This document shows positions 1 to 12,230 of a stretch of DNA of 64,000 bases, one piece after another. Where the stretch lies: the NCBI RefSeq assembly GCF_003573695.1, contig NC_039358.1, forward strand, positions 98,146,117-98,210,116, written 5' to 3'. Position numbers and translations under genes: made by a program. The stretch is from Papaver somniferum. Taxonomy: Eukaryota; Streptophyta; Magnoliopsida; Ranunculales; Papaveraceae. Below the pieces are notes generated by a model. That model did no database searches. It worked only from the letters and a program-made list of their open reading frames with translations, and had not been told where the DNA came from. Each line of letters begins with the position of its first letter. The stretch's first letter is position 1.

Positions 1-574
1 CTCAACCTGAAGTTGAACCTCAAGTTCAACCACAAGTTGTAGGACAACCGGATCAACAAGTTGAACAAATAGTGGATGCTCAACCAATGTTTACAATCAA
101 CTCAAGGAAACATGGTGATGTTTTTGGTATTGTATGTAGATGATATAATACTCATTGGAAATGATGTAGGGGCATTATCATCAGTAATGCTATGGCTTTC
201 CAATCACTTTTAGTATAGAAGACTTAGGAGAGGCCAGTTACATTCTAGGCATTAACATTCTTAGAAATCAGAATGCAAGAATGATAGGCTTATCCTAAGC
301 TAATTACATTGACAAATTGTTGGAGAGATTTGCTAATCAAAACTCAAAGAAGGGTTTCTTACGCTGTAGACATGGTATAAAACTTACAAAAGTTCTTTGT
401 CCCAAGAAATCAGAGATAATGCAAGAATTGAGTAGCGTACCTTGTGTTTAGACTATAGGTAGTTTCATGTATGCCATGCAAGACACTTTGTCATGCAGTT
501 GGGATGGCCAGTCATGTTGACGAGATGGGATTCAAATCTGAATTTAATTTGATTGTTTTCGTGCAATGGGAGAT
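1..574 (+). pseudogene. Ty1/copia pol remnant (linker, RT catalytic core, decayed tail)
   Basis: Remnant of a copia polyprotein. Positions 1-110 read as a Pro/Gln/Val-rich linker (QPEVEPQVQPQVV) of the kind found between integrase and reverse transcriptase. From 118 a different frame gives MFLVLYVDDIILIGND, the YVDD catalytic motif of copia reverse transcriptase, followed near 215 by EDLGEASYILGINI, also copia-typical. The N-terminal half of the RT is therefore deleted and the junction is out of frame. Stops and frameshifts continue to the polypurine tract (GTGCAATGGGAGAT, 561-574). Upstream parts lie outside the window. Non-functional. Confidence 0.85.
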
Positions 575-2117
575 TGTTGGGATTATGCCCAAAAACAATA
601 AGTTTGACGGTCGCATTTTATTATTATCTAACAGTTAACATGCTATGTGAGATATGGTCGAATAAATTATTTGTAATTTATATAGTGGGAGATATAATAT
701 ATTGGTGACATTTATTTGTTCGTAATCTATGTGAATTGTATTCATTGTTTGGATTATAACTTGCTATGATAAATACATATGTATTATGATAAATCTCAAT
801 CATAAAAGTGGAGACTTCTAAATCTAGCAGGTTGATATAATTAGATTATATCGAACCGGTCGGTTAGTTCTGTTCATTGTATATCAGCTATTGAATGGAT
901 CTAAGCTACTACTTTACGTAAGTTCTTAAACCTGAGGATATGTATATACCTTACGTGTATTTCCGGTATCTTGTCTTACCAAGCAGTGAGGTCATTAATT
1001 TGGATCCAATATCTGGGTAAGATGGATAGTTGTGAGTGCGCAGTAAGAATATATATGTTCAATATGGTATCCGCCTCGGATGTGTATTCCCTTGGATTAT
1101 TGTGCGGGAATTATTATTCTAGATTGGCCAGTAGTCATTTAAATTGTTTAAGTGATTATTAGAATAATAATATGAAAAGCGCATCAAGGACCTAAATATA
1201 AATTCTACATAGGAGCTGATATGTAAGTGTTACACGCCTATGAGAATTTATGAATACCGGTATTAGCGGAGGGACTTACTATAAGAAAGTAGAGGAAGGG
1301 TTTTACTTTTATTAAAACAGGTAATTTTAGAGTATTTGTCAATTACAAGTCCTTGGCGGAGTGACTTGTAATTTCTTAATCGTGTTTGAAATTGTGTGGG
1401 ACACAAGGAATTCTATACGGTTAAGAAAAGCTAAAATTGCCTGTAGCCCAAGAGACCTAATTGTATTTGGATAAGGTTTATGAGACCAAGAAAGATAGTT
1501 CCATATATGAAAGCTATATAAAGGGAGCAAGTTATCAAAGTTAGACACACCGAAAGCTAAGAAAGCCAAGCCTTCTTGTTCTCCCGTCCTTATACAATTA
1601 AGAATTTTGTGTGAAAGCCCAAAAACAGAAACGTGTGCTTCCCTCACGTGTTTTTTCTTTACAATAGATTCCTTTTGTTTTTATTACTAACAAAGGGAAA
1701 AGAAGCTTTGGTTCATAGTTAGAAAAACCAAAAGCTCTTAGAGCTTCTTTTTCTTTCTCTTGCAAGTTCTCACAGTGGTGAAAGAACAAACAAATCAAAA
1801 GGAGTTTGATTTGATTTTTCATAGTTGTTGGCGTTGATAAACAAAAGAAGTGGTGTTTGGTGTTTAGAAAAAAAGCTACAACAGGTCTTGTTCTTCCTTC
1901 CCGTCACGACACAAAATGGTGGTGATTGAAGATAAAGCCTCAAGAGAGGAAATTGGTTTGTGGTGTTATTGCTGCTTGATTTTGGATTAGCGAATCCAGG
2001 TACACAGATCTCTTAAACCCCTTTGCTATTATTAACATCTATGAAACTTAATGTTGGGTTTTGGTAGAAAATTTTTAAAAACTCAATTTTCGCTTCGTTT
2101 TTGATCGATTCCTAACA
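575..2117 (+). repeat. 3' LTR of the copia element
   Basis: Begins TGTTGGGATT directly after a polypurine tract and probably ends ATTCCTAACA at 2117; the two ends form an imperfect inverted repeat (8 of 10 positions), as expected of LTR termini. Length would be 1543 bp. It contains a TATA box (1515-1522). No gene is seen inside; the short open frames are chance. The 3' end was chosen from the terminal inverted repeat and because the next base begins sequence matching another LTR family (see 2118-3242), so the right boundary is an inference. Confidence 0.75.
1515..1522 (+). promoter_or_regulatory. LTR TATA box
   Basis: TATATAAA in the context GCTATATAAAGGGA, about 940 bp into the copia LTR. 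It is the likely core promoter of the element. Confidence 0.6.
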
Positions 2118-3242
2118 CGGCCAACCCTCTTTTGGGCGAACGATTCAAGGCACTGATCGTTAGTTTGAGCAGGCTGATCGGCCATGTGCAAAGGTGGGTT
2201 GCCAATGAGCACGCTAATACCTTCGAGGCCGCCTGAAATTGAATCTAAGCCACTCGATTTGGCCGGCGAAGATGGATGGTCGTGATCGGTTTGCGACAGT
2301 AGCGCGTTGCTGCAACACAACTTAGGGTTTCCAAAACAGCGCGTTCACCCTACTTTGGGCAAGCGATTCAATGCGCTTTTGGCTTGCTATGAGCAAGTCG
2401 ACCGACCAAGGACGGAGTTGGGTCGCCGGTAAACACGCTAGTACCCTTTTGATCATTCGAAAGAAGATCAAAGCCGTCCAACTAGGCTGGCTAAGTTGGG
2501 CGGTTGTGATGTTTTTGAGACCGTTTTTGCCGGTCTTAGCTCGTTTGAGCTAATTTTTCAACAGCGCGATCACCCATGTTATGGCCAACGTTCAAAGGCG
2601 TTGCGGGTGAACTGAAGGGAATCCGACCATCTGGGATGCTAGTGGGCCCGCCGGTGGTCGTCACGGTGATTGCCTAGTTCCGCTGGGACTAGGTTAGGCT
2701 TGTCAAATTGTCTAGCCAAATCGTGTGGCCGTGATTGCTCTTTAAGACTGACATGGACAATCTAGGTTTTTCTTAAGGAATTTAAGTGTGTCGATCGTGC
2801 TAACTTTTAATTAAAAAGCGCGTTGACACGAAAAATCTCGAGAGCGGCGCAGCATGTGTGAGTACTTTCATGCAGATCTCAATACTGACACTTCGGGAGA
2901 TTAGTGCCACTCTGCTGCGAGTGAACATTAATCGTCATGTCATGCCAACATTGAGAGTTCAGTTGGGGAACATAGCATAGGAAAATACCAAGCGGGCTCC
3001 GGCATTAGTGAGTAATGGAGCTAGGAGCTTAAACACTCATTAGGCTCTATACTAGTGAACAATTCATCTAGAAGCTTGAGTTTCAATATAATATGAAGAG
3101 AGACATAGGCACTCATCAGATTCTGATATATTCTCCAAATTCCCTGCGGAATATAGATATATCAAGGTCTACTACTTCTGATGCCGGGTCGGGTAGACAT
3201 ACTTTTACAGTTTTCGCCCTAAGCTAAAAACCACCATCAACA
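2118..3242 (-). repeat. Partial long gypsy LTR (family D)
   Basis: Near-identical by eye to 40705-41839, the right part of another family D LTR. It ends with the same terminus (CCACCATCAACA), which on the minus strand is the LTR start TGTTGATGGTGG. About 1070 bp of the left side are absent at exactly the point where the copia LTR ends, consistent with copia insertion into this LTR. Unlike the copies at 28852 and 41839, the sequence after 3242 is not the internal polypurine tract, so this is the outer edge of an element or a solo LTR. No coding capacity. Confidence 0.8.
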
Positions 3243-4239
3243 GATGTGTAACACCTGCATTTCAGTTTAAGCTCACAACAAAATGGATCTGTCAATCTAG
3301 CTTTCAAAGGCACAATTCTAGCACTGGAACAACTAAGGACAAGTGATAAGAGTGGAAAGTGTATCTACACGTGTATAGAGAATGATCAGAAGTTAGGACT
3401 GCCAATTACCAAGAGATAGTTATTAACTAAGAACCGAATTCAAAGCCAAGCTAGTTGTTCGGCTTTACGAGAATTTTGAATGTTCACCATAACAGTTGGT
3501 GATATTTCAGTCTACCCGCGTTGTACATCGATGGCATACACCCTCCCTTGCTTATTACAAGATTATTTACAACATATAACAAAACATGACTCTTATTTAC
3601 ATCGACTACTCTCTTATTTTTGAGGCAAGAGACAAACATTGACTTTAACATTTGAAACATAACAAAATGGACTCTCTTATCAATTATTTATCTATCATTT
3701 TGATTATTATTTTTTTTTCTGAATTTTTACTTTTACTTTTTTTTTTTTTTTTTGATTTTTTTTTCAACTGATGAAAAACTTCAAGAGAACAAGAACAATA
3801 CAATAATATGAGATAATATTGTTTGACTTATGAACAAAAATAAAAATTACATGACACTTAGCAAGAGCTAACCCTTTTCGATGTACCTGGTCAAATTCAA
3901 TGGTTGCTTTTTTTAATGTATCCTCCACCTTCTATCCCAGCCAACCAAAGAACAAGCTAGTCAAGTCTCATTCACTATTCTAAAGTGATTGGCAGTCTAT
4001 TTAACCGATGAAACACCTGTGGCTCGACGTTATACATGTATTGGTAGATCGTGCATGTGCAAGTTTCTTATCACATGTGAATTGTGCTAGAATCAGGAGT
4101 GTCTCATCATCTAGATTAAGAATCGTAAGATTTTATACGTGCAGATACCACAAATCAAGTTAGATGAGCTCAAAAAAAAAACAAATTTAACATGGCAGAG
4201 TTCAGTCTCAATGATAGGAACAGTGACAATCAAGGTGTC
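3243..4239. other. Non-coding AT-rich stretch
   Basis: No gene seen. Holds a long T-rich run (about 3709-3766) and no long open frame on either strand. By position it could be the 3' non-coding part of the minus-strand Athila-like element described at 4240-6081 and 17648-19067, but no LTR was recognised in it. Confidence 0.4.
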
Positions 4240-4290
4240 TACTCTTCACCCCCAAACCTAATCTAAACATTGTCCTCAATGTTTCTAAAG
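4240..4290 (-). other. Athila-type hairpin and G-rich tract downstream of the ORF
   Basis: Minus strand reads AAACATTGAGGACAATGTTT (4284-4265), a perfect 8-bp stem with an AGGA loop, followed by a GTTTGGGGGTGAAGAG tract. This GAGGACAAT hairpin plus TTTGGGGGTG signature commonly follows the coding region of Athila-like plant gypsy elements, and it helps assign the preceding minus-strand ORF to such an element. Confidence 0.6.
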
Positions 4291-4470
4291 ATGATCATAA
4301 TTATAACAACAACATACCATAAGGACCATGCTGAGTAGAGAAGAGAAAAGGAAAGAGATTACCGGATGTCAGCGAAAAGTAAGTTTAAAATTCCGTTAAT
4401 TCAAGGCTAAAATCCAACAAGAAGTCAAATGATAAGCAAATTGGATTAGCACAGTTATATATATAAAAAG

Positions 4471-6081
4471 CTAGAAAACATAATTACCTACTGGAATATA
4501 CAATGATGATTTGCCATATATATACAACCTAAAGAGTTGAGGATCAACCCAAAAAACAGAATATAGAGATTTTAGTAGCCCCACACAATTATAACAGGAC
4601 AAGAATGCAGTTGAGGCTGCCATACGACATGAGCTACCCCCAAACCTGGATTTTTCAACATATATACCTTTGGACCCAAAATCTAGAAATGCTAGGGGTG
4701 CATCATGCACAAGATCTAATTTAAAATGGACTTTGCTAGGGACGGGCATACATACACATTCCAACAATGGCTCATCAAAGGTATCATATTTAGCTGCAAA
4801 ATAGTCCAAGAGGACTTGGGAGGCACACAGTTCCAGACCTAGATTAGGAACTCTAAGAAAAGTTGGTTTCACAATCTTTTTATAAACAAAATCTAGGTTG
4901 GGTGCAAGACCATCAGATTGTGACTTAAGTAGGAAATTAGGCACATCTAAGTTGCTCACATGCATAAGATCGAGAGTACCATTGTTATCAGTCAAATTAA
5001 CATCTCCTAAGTCATCTACAAGTACTGCAACATGCTCAGATTCAAAGAACAGATCAACAAGCCCCAGTTCGAAACCATCATCATCCAAAACTTTAGTCTT
5101 ATGCATAGGAAAAATCAGAAGAAACATCATATTGTGACCTAGAAAGGAAACCGGACACATCAAATTTATTTTCATGCAAGAGATCATTGGTGTCTGCAGA
5201 AAATTCAACATTCCCTAAGTCACACACAAGTTGTGTGTCATGCTCTTCTTCACAGAATAATTGTACAAGCCCCAAACTAGGATCAGCATCACTTGTATAT
5301 ATGGATCGAATATTAGAAGAAGCATCATTCATAAAAGTTGCAACAGAGAAGCCTATTGTCTTTGAACCCGAAGGTTCCATAACAAAATTTTCAGAATAAA
5401 CATGCTCTTCTAACATAGCATCATCATCATCGTCATCATCATAACAAGAATGCATTTCCCTATTCAAAATCATAGTGTCTCTAGTCCATTCGTTTACCTC
5501 TAGATTAGGTTCGTTTTCAACATTAGTAGCCTGACTATGAACATAAACACCATTTTCAAAATTTACTTCATTAGGGCTGACAAACATTTCATTTTGAAAT
5601 TCCCCCCTTCCTTCATTTTGTAAATGAATCAGATTCATCCTTAAGATCATATTAAGTTGTTCAATGGAAGGGGAGTCTTCAACAATGGGTATCCTCATTT
5701 CAGCCGGGTATTCGGAACATAGTTGCACATGAGGGTCACTATAGAAAGGATTTTCAGAAGTGTTGCTAAATGGATTATCATGTAGTAATTTCAATTCAAA
5801 TCTAGCATTATTTTGTTCGATGAGTTTGAGATTTTCTGTTATAGATTGCATACAAGGGCTCAAGGGAGTACAAAATTGTTCAACATCCAATGGTGGTGAC
5901 TGGTACATGTATGGATAACAATTAGGGTCTATATATTGTGTCTCAGGACCTTGAAAAGGTTTGTAATTTTCTCTAAAGTTGTTAAAACCATGGTCTATGG
6001 GATTCTCATAATATGAAGCATGCTCGTAGGAAAGTTCTCCAAGTGATTTGTTCGATGATTTTTCATCCCTAACAGCTGATC
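4471..6081 (-). pseudogene. Acidic ORF of a pol-less Athila-like element, frameshifted
   Basis: Two overlapping minus-strand frames (5908-5099 and 5211-4471) form one protein-like reading broken by a frameshift near 5100. The upper frame stays open without a start codon to about 6081, giving a Tyr/Asn/Pro-rich N-terminus that resembles the start of retroelement gag proteins. A run of Asp residues lies near 5435. A block of about 60 residues occurs twice: LGLVQLFCEEEH... ending in SRSQ in the first frame, and LGLVDLFFESEH... ending in LKSQ in the second. The C-terminus (FRLYIYGKSSLYIPVG) comes just before the Athila-type hairpin. No protease, RT or integrase motif is present, so this ORF replaces pol. 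Function unknown; possibly a gag-like or structural protein of a non-autonomous retroelement. Retroelement origin fairly sure; exact lineage less so. Confidence 0.55.
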
Positions 6082-6432
6082 AAAATCCAGACATTTTTTT
6101 TTAAATGAAACAACTACTATTCTATATGCTACTAATAAATGAGGTTGGGATTTATAGATATATTATTATAATTATTTACATCGATCATATGAAGAAGATT
6201 GGAGAGAGACGCTCTGCAAGTTTCTCCATTAAAGAGAATCTGTAATTCTTGTTCGAAAGTTAATCAAAATCCTCTCGATCACAGACATCCCAACCTTCAG
6301 TGATCTAACTAGTTGCTGAATTTCTTTGTATTTCCAACGAAGATTTCCTAATTCCTAAATTTTCATAAAATTTCTTTCTCATTAGCCTTTGTCATATTTC
6401 TTTCCTTCTTATCGTCGCCTTTCTTATCAATT

Positions 6433-8058
6433 ATGTCTCTGTCTAAACATTCTACCTCTCAACACAACGAAAATTCTGAAATGTTTAGTCAATTTGCAAA
6501 TCTTATTAATCAAGACACATCATCAAAGAAAATTTGCATTGATATTCCCTTACAAAACCCATCAAAGAATTATCAAAACTGCTTGGCACTTCTGATTGTT
6601 TCTCCCAGAAAATTTCAAATCTCTAACGTCAGAGAACTCCTTCATAAGTTATGGAGTTTGTTTAAGCAAAAGTTATATGACTCAGAATTCACGTCTGAAA
6701 CGTTTCTTAGAAAATTTGAATCATACTCAGACTCTGAATTCATCATGGAATCATCACAATGGGTGACTAGAGATGATCTACTGGCATCAGAGAGATGTGT
6801 TCCTGATAAATTACCACATGAATACATATTCGATAAAGTCGAATTTTGGGCACAACTACATGGTTTACCGGTAAATTATTTGGAGAGAAAGTTTATCCAA
6901 GGATTAATAGCTTATGCTAGAAGTAATAGATTAATTTCTACTCAAGAATCACGCAACTGGGGTAAATTTGCAAGAGTGCGTTTACCAGTATACATCAAAC
7001 AACCACTCAGAGATTCTATTTCGTTTCCTTTATCAAATAGACAGGAGATAAATGCTGAAATCAGATACGAAAGGCTTCCCAGATTCTGTTTGTTCTGTGG
7101 TATCATTGGCCATTTAATGAAAATGTGCCCAAAGGTTCATCAACTTAAGGAAAAAATCCACCAGGATTTTCCTCCAGAACTTCAACAACAGGCTTATAAT
7201 CTCATTATTCCTAAATATCAACGTTCAATAAATGCCTCAGTGAAGAATCATATGAATAATCTTAAAGAAATTGGAGAAGAGATTGACATTGAAGATAACA
7301 TAACTGAACACATGGTAAACCAAAATTCTTCTACAACGGAGTTTGCAGGGATGATGAGTCATCACTACACCTCAGCAATGACAGGGAGTTTACATTCCAC
7401 ATTATCAGTTCAACTGTCTCTCTACATGGGAGATAACTTGCAGAAGCGGTTACCAGAAAATGGTTTTGTGCTGAACAATAAAAACCTAACAGTTACAAAT
7501 CAGTTCAACTACCAACCAAATACATCCAATCAGGATTTCTTCTCGATTTCACCATTAACTGCTCCAAATTTCCAAGTTATTGATTCTTCAGTAACCCCCC
7601 ATCAACAAAAACACCCAGTACCACTAGCTACTTCTATCCCTGTATTACGACACATGAACTCAGAATTGGCTAAAGGTAAATCAATTGTTGTAGAAAATGA
7701 TCATAACCCTTCCCAAATCAATTATAACAGTTCACAACCTTTCCAAATAACAGAATCATTCCATTTTGTTACCAAAAAGTTAAAATCTTCATCAACTGAG
7801 GTTTCCAGCAAATCCATCAATGAGAATCTTCATCAACTTCTATCCAGGCCAAACACCAAATCACAGAATAGTGACAGTGAACGGGTTCTATGGAATTCCA
7901 GACAATCAACCAAGATTTCCAGAAAGTGTGAATGGAAATCGATGGCTAGAGAACTTCGCACTACCACTATTTCGCAACCAACTTCCAGCAGAGATCCAGG
8001 TGGCACTAGACGAATTCATAATGGACCATACATCAATCCTAGAGCAATACAATCATAG
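6433..8058 (+). CDS. LINE-1 ORF1 protein (DUF4283-type, CCHC zinc knuckle)
   Basis: Intact 541-residue frame. Plant L1 ORF1 proteins bind the element RNA and form the ribonucleoprotein needed for retrotransposition. Residues about 45-190 match the DUF4283-like N-terminal region (the WVTRDDLL and FWAQLHGLP motifs are visible), followed at residues 219-232 by a zinc knuckle CLFCGIIGHLMKMC, with perfect C-X2-C-X4-H-X4-C spacing. The remaining 300 residues are polar, Asn/Gln/Ser-rich and probably disordered. The start is the first ATG after the T-rich leader; an overlapping shorter frame from 6389 has no homology. ORF2 begins about 80 bases downstream in a decayed context. Unlike ORF2, this frame has no stop, so the element may not be very old. 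Confidence 0.85.
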   Translation: MSLSKHSTSQHNENSEMFSQFANLINQDTSSKKICIDIPLQNPSKNYQNCLALLIVSPRKFQISNVRELLHKLWSLFKQKLYDSEFTSETFLRKFESYSDSEFIMESSQWVTRDDLLASERCVPDKLPHEYIFDKVEFWAQLHGLPVNYLERKFIQGLIAYARSNRLISTQESRNWGKFARVRLPVYIKQPLRDSISFPLSNRQEINAEIRYERLPRFCLFCGIIGHLMKMCPKVHQLKEKIHQDFPPELQQQAYNLIIPKYQRSINASVKNHMNNLKEIGEEIDIEDNITEHMVNQNSSTTEFAGMMSHHYTSAMTGSLHSTLSVQLSLYMGDNLQKRLPENGFVLNNKNLTVTNQFNYQPNTSNQDFFSISPLTAPNFQVIDSSVTPHQQKHPVPLATSIPVLRHMNSELAKGKSIVVENDHNPSQINYNSSQPFQITESFHFVTKKLKSSSTEVSSKSINENLHQLLSRPNTKSQNSDSERVLWNSRQSTKISRKCEWKSMARELRTTTISQPTSSRDPGGTRRIHNGPYINPRAIQS

Positions 8059-8138
8059 ATGGATTCAAGAATCGAGGAGGATTCAGATGATCAATAGATG
8101 GTGGCGGCTATCCCTAATTGTACGCACGGTCCATATTA

Positions 8139-11100
8139 GTATTTGCATGGAATTGTTGGGGGTTAGGGAATGACCCAACAATTCAAACTCTGTAATCATT
8201 CCTTAGGGGTACAAAACCTGGTTTTGTATTTCTTTCGGAAACTAAATTGTCTGAATCTGCCTCTGGTCCATTTCTACATAAGATAGGATATCCCAATCAT
8301 TGTGTTGTACCTGTAATAGGACGTAGTGGAGGTCTCTGGTTATTATGGAAGGATGATATTCAAGCTGAAGTTATCTCTTCTTCTAAAAATTTAATCCATC
8401 TGCAAGTGAAACAAAATGGCGCTTTTAGAAGTTGGAATTTGTTGTGTGTTTATGGTCCACCAAATAGAATGGATATAGGGAGTTTCTGGCAGAGTCTCTC
8501 AATTTACTCTCAACATGTGGAAGGTCCCAAATGCTACATTGGTGATTTCAATGTAATATCATCAGTAAGAGAAAAATTTGGAGGTAATCAGTCTTTGAAC
8601 ACTGAAATAACTCATTTTAAAAACTTCATTAGAGATAATCATCTCTTAGATTTGGGTTTTTCTGGTCCGGCTTTTACGTGGACAAATGGGAGACAATTTC
8701 AGGGTTTAATAAGGAAACGACTGGATAGAGTAATAGCATCTCCAGACTGATGTTTGATGTTTGATAACTCAGGTGTTCTTCATCTACCAAGAATTTCGAG
8801 TGATCATTCACCTATATTACTCAACACTTGTAGAAATATCCCTCGGAATCCACCATCGTATAAGTTTGAAGCCTATTGGTGCTCTCATCCGGATTTTCTA
8901 AAGGTTGTTCTAGATTCTTGGAATATTAATCTGTCTGATGATCTTATCGGAAAGTTGAAATCTCTAGGTGGCTTCCTACAAATCTGGAGTAAACACAAAA
9001 TTGGTTGTATTAAAAATACAATCAGTAAGTTAAAAAAGAAGCTACTTCATCTTCAAGGTCTCAATCCAACTGTGGCAACACTACAACAAGAGAAAATTAA
9101 TGCGGGCAGATTAAATGAATACATAATAATGGAAGCAACCTACTGGGAGCAAAGAATGAAGCAAACTTGGTTGAAAACGGGTGACAAAAACTCAAAACGA
9201 TTTCACCTGTCAGTTCAACAAAGAAGAAAGAAAAATAAGATCTCCAGCATTCAAGCAAACAATGGCCAATGGATAACTAATCTGAATGCTACAGCAAATG
9301 AATTAATTTCATTATTCAAAAACTTGTTTCAAGAAGATTTAAACGTCCAACCACCATCTGATTTACAAGAATCCTCTTTTGTCCTGGATGATATTTCAAA
9401 TTTGGCTATATCGTCTACTCCTTCGTCTGCGTTATATGGAAGGTAGTCAAAGACATGAATTCATTTGGTTCACCGGGTCCGGTTTCCCAATAATCTTCTA
9501 CAAGAAATGTTGGTCCATTGTGGGGGAAGACACCATAAAATTCATCCAAGCCATCTTCGATACATGTATTATGCCAAGTAAGTTGAATCATACACATATC
9601 AGCTTAATCCTTAAGGTTAAAACTCCTACCAATGCAATGGAGTTTAGACCAATTTATTTATGCAATGTTTTGTATAAGTTTGTTGCAAAAATCATTGCCA
9701 TTAGAATAAGTCCTTACTTGGATAAATTTATCTCTTGGCTTCAAAATGCTTTTGTAAAAAATAGACAAATTACTGACAATATTGTAATTGCAAAAGAAAT
9801 ATTTCACTCAATGCATAAATCAAAGGAAAAACAGGGATACTTTGCTCTCAAGCTAGATATGTCGAAGGCGTATGATCGAGTTTCTTGGTCTTTTCTCAGT
9901 TTCATGCTTCATCAGATGGGTGTTCATGATCACTCCCACAATTTGGTAATGAATTGTGTCACTACTTCTAATTTTTCTATACTTGTTAATGGTGCTCATT
10001 ATAGAAATTTTAGAAGTCGAAGAGGGCTACGCCAAGGTTGTCCTTTATCTCCGTCACTTTTTATAATTTGTTCTCAAGGTTTGTCTCTTCTTATGGTAAA
10101 ATTTGAAGATTTGAATCTTTATAATGGTTATCAGTTCTACAGCAGAGGACCTTCTTTCAGTCATCTTATGTTTGTTGACGACTTATTTTTCTTTGGGAAT
10201 AATTCAGAGACAAATGTTAATCATCTGAAACAAATTCTAGATACTTATTCATCTTTCTCAGGACAGACTATCAACTACTCCAAATCATCGATACATTTCA
10301 ATTCTGGGTGTTCTTCTTTCCACAAATATAGAACCAATCAGAGATTTGGAGTAAGAGAAATGGATGTTAATGAAAAATATCGAGGATCATATCTTTTGAA
10401 GTCAGATTACAACATAGACACTCATGAACCGTTGATCTCAAAGTTTGATAACAAACTAGCAGGCTACGGATCGTTCTTCGTCAACTCAGCTGGCAGAACA
10501 GTCTTGTCCAAGAATGTTCTTTCTGCGATTCCAATCTACTCAATGGGTACCAGTAAATTGCCGAAGGGAGTAATTAACCATATATCACAGATTCAACGAG
10601 CATTCTGGTGGGGTCGTGATATCCATAAAAGAAAATGCCACTTTGTTAATTGGGATAAAAATGGCTCGAGCCAAGGAAGATGGAGGCCTAGTTCTGAGAA
10701 ATATGGAACAAGTTAATATTTCCTTAATTTCTAAACTGGTTTGGAGATTTTTAACAACTGCAGATGCTGCTTGGGTGCAATTATACATAAACAAATATCT
10801 TCAGTCTATTTCTTTCTGGGATGTTGATTCAAAACCTGGAGATTCAAAGACCTGGAAAGACATGCTTTCGATAAGAGAGATATTTATAAATAATTGTTGC
10901 TGGTTTATTGGCTCAGGGATTCAATTTATGTATGGAAAGATCCATGGGTACCAAACATTCCGGGCTTTAGGCCAACAAGATTAGATCAGTCCACTGCACA
11001 GGTTGAAGTAGTCTCAGATTTGTTTATTCAGGGTCAGAGAAGCTGGAATATTGACTTACTGTTACAGTTATTCCTGGAAGAGCATGTGGAAGCTATATCT

Positions 11101-12192
11101 TCCATATATATTCCTCAAGATGAATCAGTAGAAGATAAACTAGTCTGGCTGAAAACAAAATCAGGAACTTTTACTGTAAAATCTTGTTATAAAGTTTTTG
11201 CAGATAATGTGGCTTCAACTTCAATGGTTTCTTATTTCCCATGGAATTTTTTTTGGAAGAAGATGAAAATTCAACCAAAAATTCGCACTTTTATCTGGAA
11301 GGTTCTTCAAATTGTATATGGAAACTTATCAAGATTCAACAATCAGATTCACAACGTTTGTCCACTTTGCAACTCTGGTAAGTAATCTGTTTATCATCTG
11401 TTATTTTCTTGTCAATTCGCTATGGTTGTTTTTCAAGCAAGTCCGTTGAATATAACTATCTTGATTGGTACTTCTCCGATGGATATTATCCAATTTTGGA
11501 TAAACCAACCCGACCAAGGAATCATGCTCAATCTGGGTTCATGCTTCTTGTGGAATATTTGGAAAACACGAAATGACAAAGTTTTCAACAACATACAGTC
11601 GTCAGTGCAGCCCTATGTTCATAAAGCCCTACAAGATTTTAAGAATTTTGATTTGCACCATGTTCTAAACTACTGCTCTTCAGTCCATATTCAATATCAA
11701 ACTACAATTCAGTGGAAACCTCCACCACCTTATCACATCAAGATAAATGTGGATGCAGCATATTCAGATGGAAAAGGTGCAGCAGCAGCAATAGCAGCGG
11801 ACTCGGCTGGTAGTCATCTTGGAAGTGGAGCTTTATATTTTGATTCCTTCTCATTGATGGTTGCAGAGGAAAAAGATTATGGTCTAGGCTCTCAATTGGC
11901 AAGAAGAATTCAAGGCTCAAGAATAATAATTGAAGGGGATGCAGAAGACATTCCTAAAGCTATTACAGGGAATAAGAATGATATTCCATGGAGTATACAT
12001 TCCACTATTCTCTCTATTCAAGATGGCGTCAAGGATTTCAGTGAAATCATATTTACAGCTGCTCCTAGAGACGGAAACTCAATTGCTCAAGATTTTGTTC
12101 AATTTGCAATTTCTAATTTTCAAAACAGATGGTGGTCTCATGATGATCCACCTTTTTGTATTATGCAACGTCTTAATTTCTTTGAGGATTAA
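8139..12192 (+). pseudogene. LINE-1 ORF2: endonuclease, reverse transcriptase, RNase H, broken
   Basis: ORF2 of an L1-type LINE would make the endonuclease and reverse transcriptase for target-primed insertion. The endonuclease opens with AWNCWGLGN (about 8145) and continues through LSETKL, GDFNVI and SDHSP. An in-frame TAA at 8193 and a TGA at 8748 (probably from a Trp codon) interrupt it. RT motifs follow: LDMSKAYDRVSW, RRGLRQGCPLSP and the catalytic FVDD (10171-10182). A zf-RVT region (about 11240-11385, ending CPLCNSGK) and an RNase H-like domain (11740-12192, starting INVDAAYSD) complete it. Frameshifts near 9440, 10700, 10950 and 11390 separate the pieces, and the usual APGPDGF block has been lost near 9430. 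Non-functional. Confidence 0.9.
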
Positions 12193-12230
12193 TACAATTT
12201 GATATTTGTTTCCTTCACAAAAAAAAAAAA

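Larger units (their letters stand above)
6185..12230 (+). mobile_element. LINE-1: L1-type non-LTR retrotransposon
   Basis: Two-ORF L1-type LINE with a 5' leader of a few hundred bases, ORF1 (6433-8058), ORF2 (8139-12192, broken), a short 3' UTR and a 12-nt poly(A) tail (12219-12230). The 5' boundary is not sharp; I placed it just before the pyrimidine-rich leader. No convincing target-site duplication was found. It lies on the strand opposite to the Athila-like element that it appears to interrupt. Confidence 0.85.

Noticed and set aside
1339..1822. Minus-strand frames in the copia LTR
   Set aside because: They have no homology, lie inside LTR non-coding sequence and are opposite to the element.
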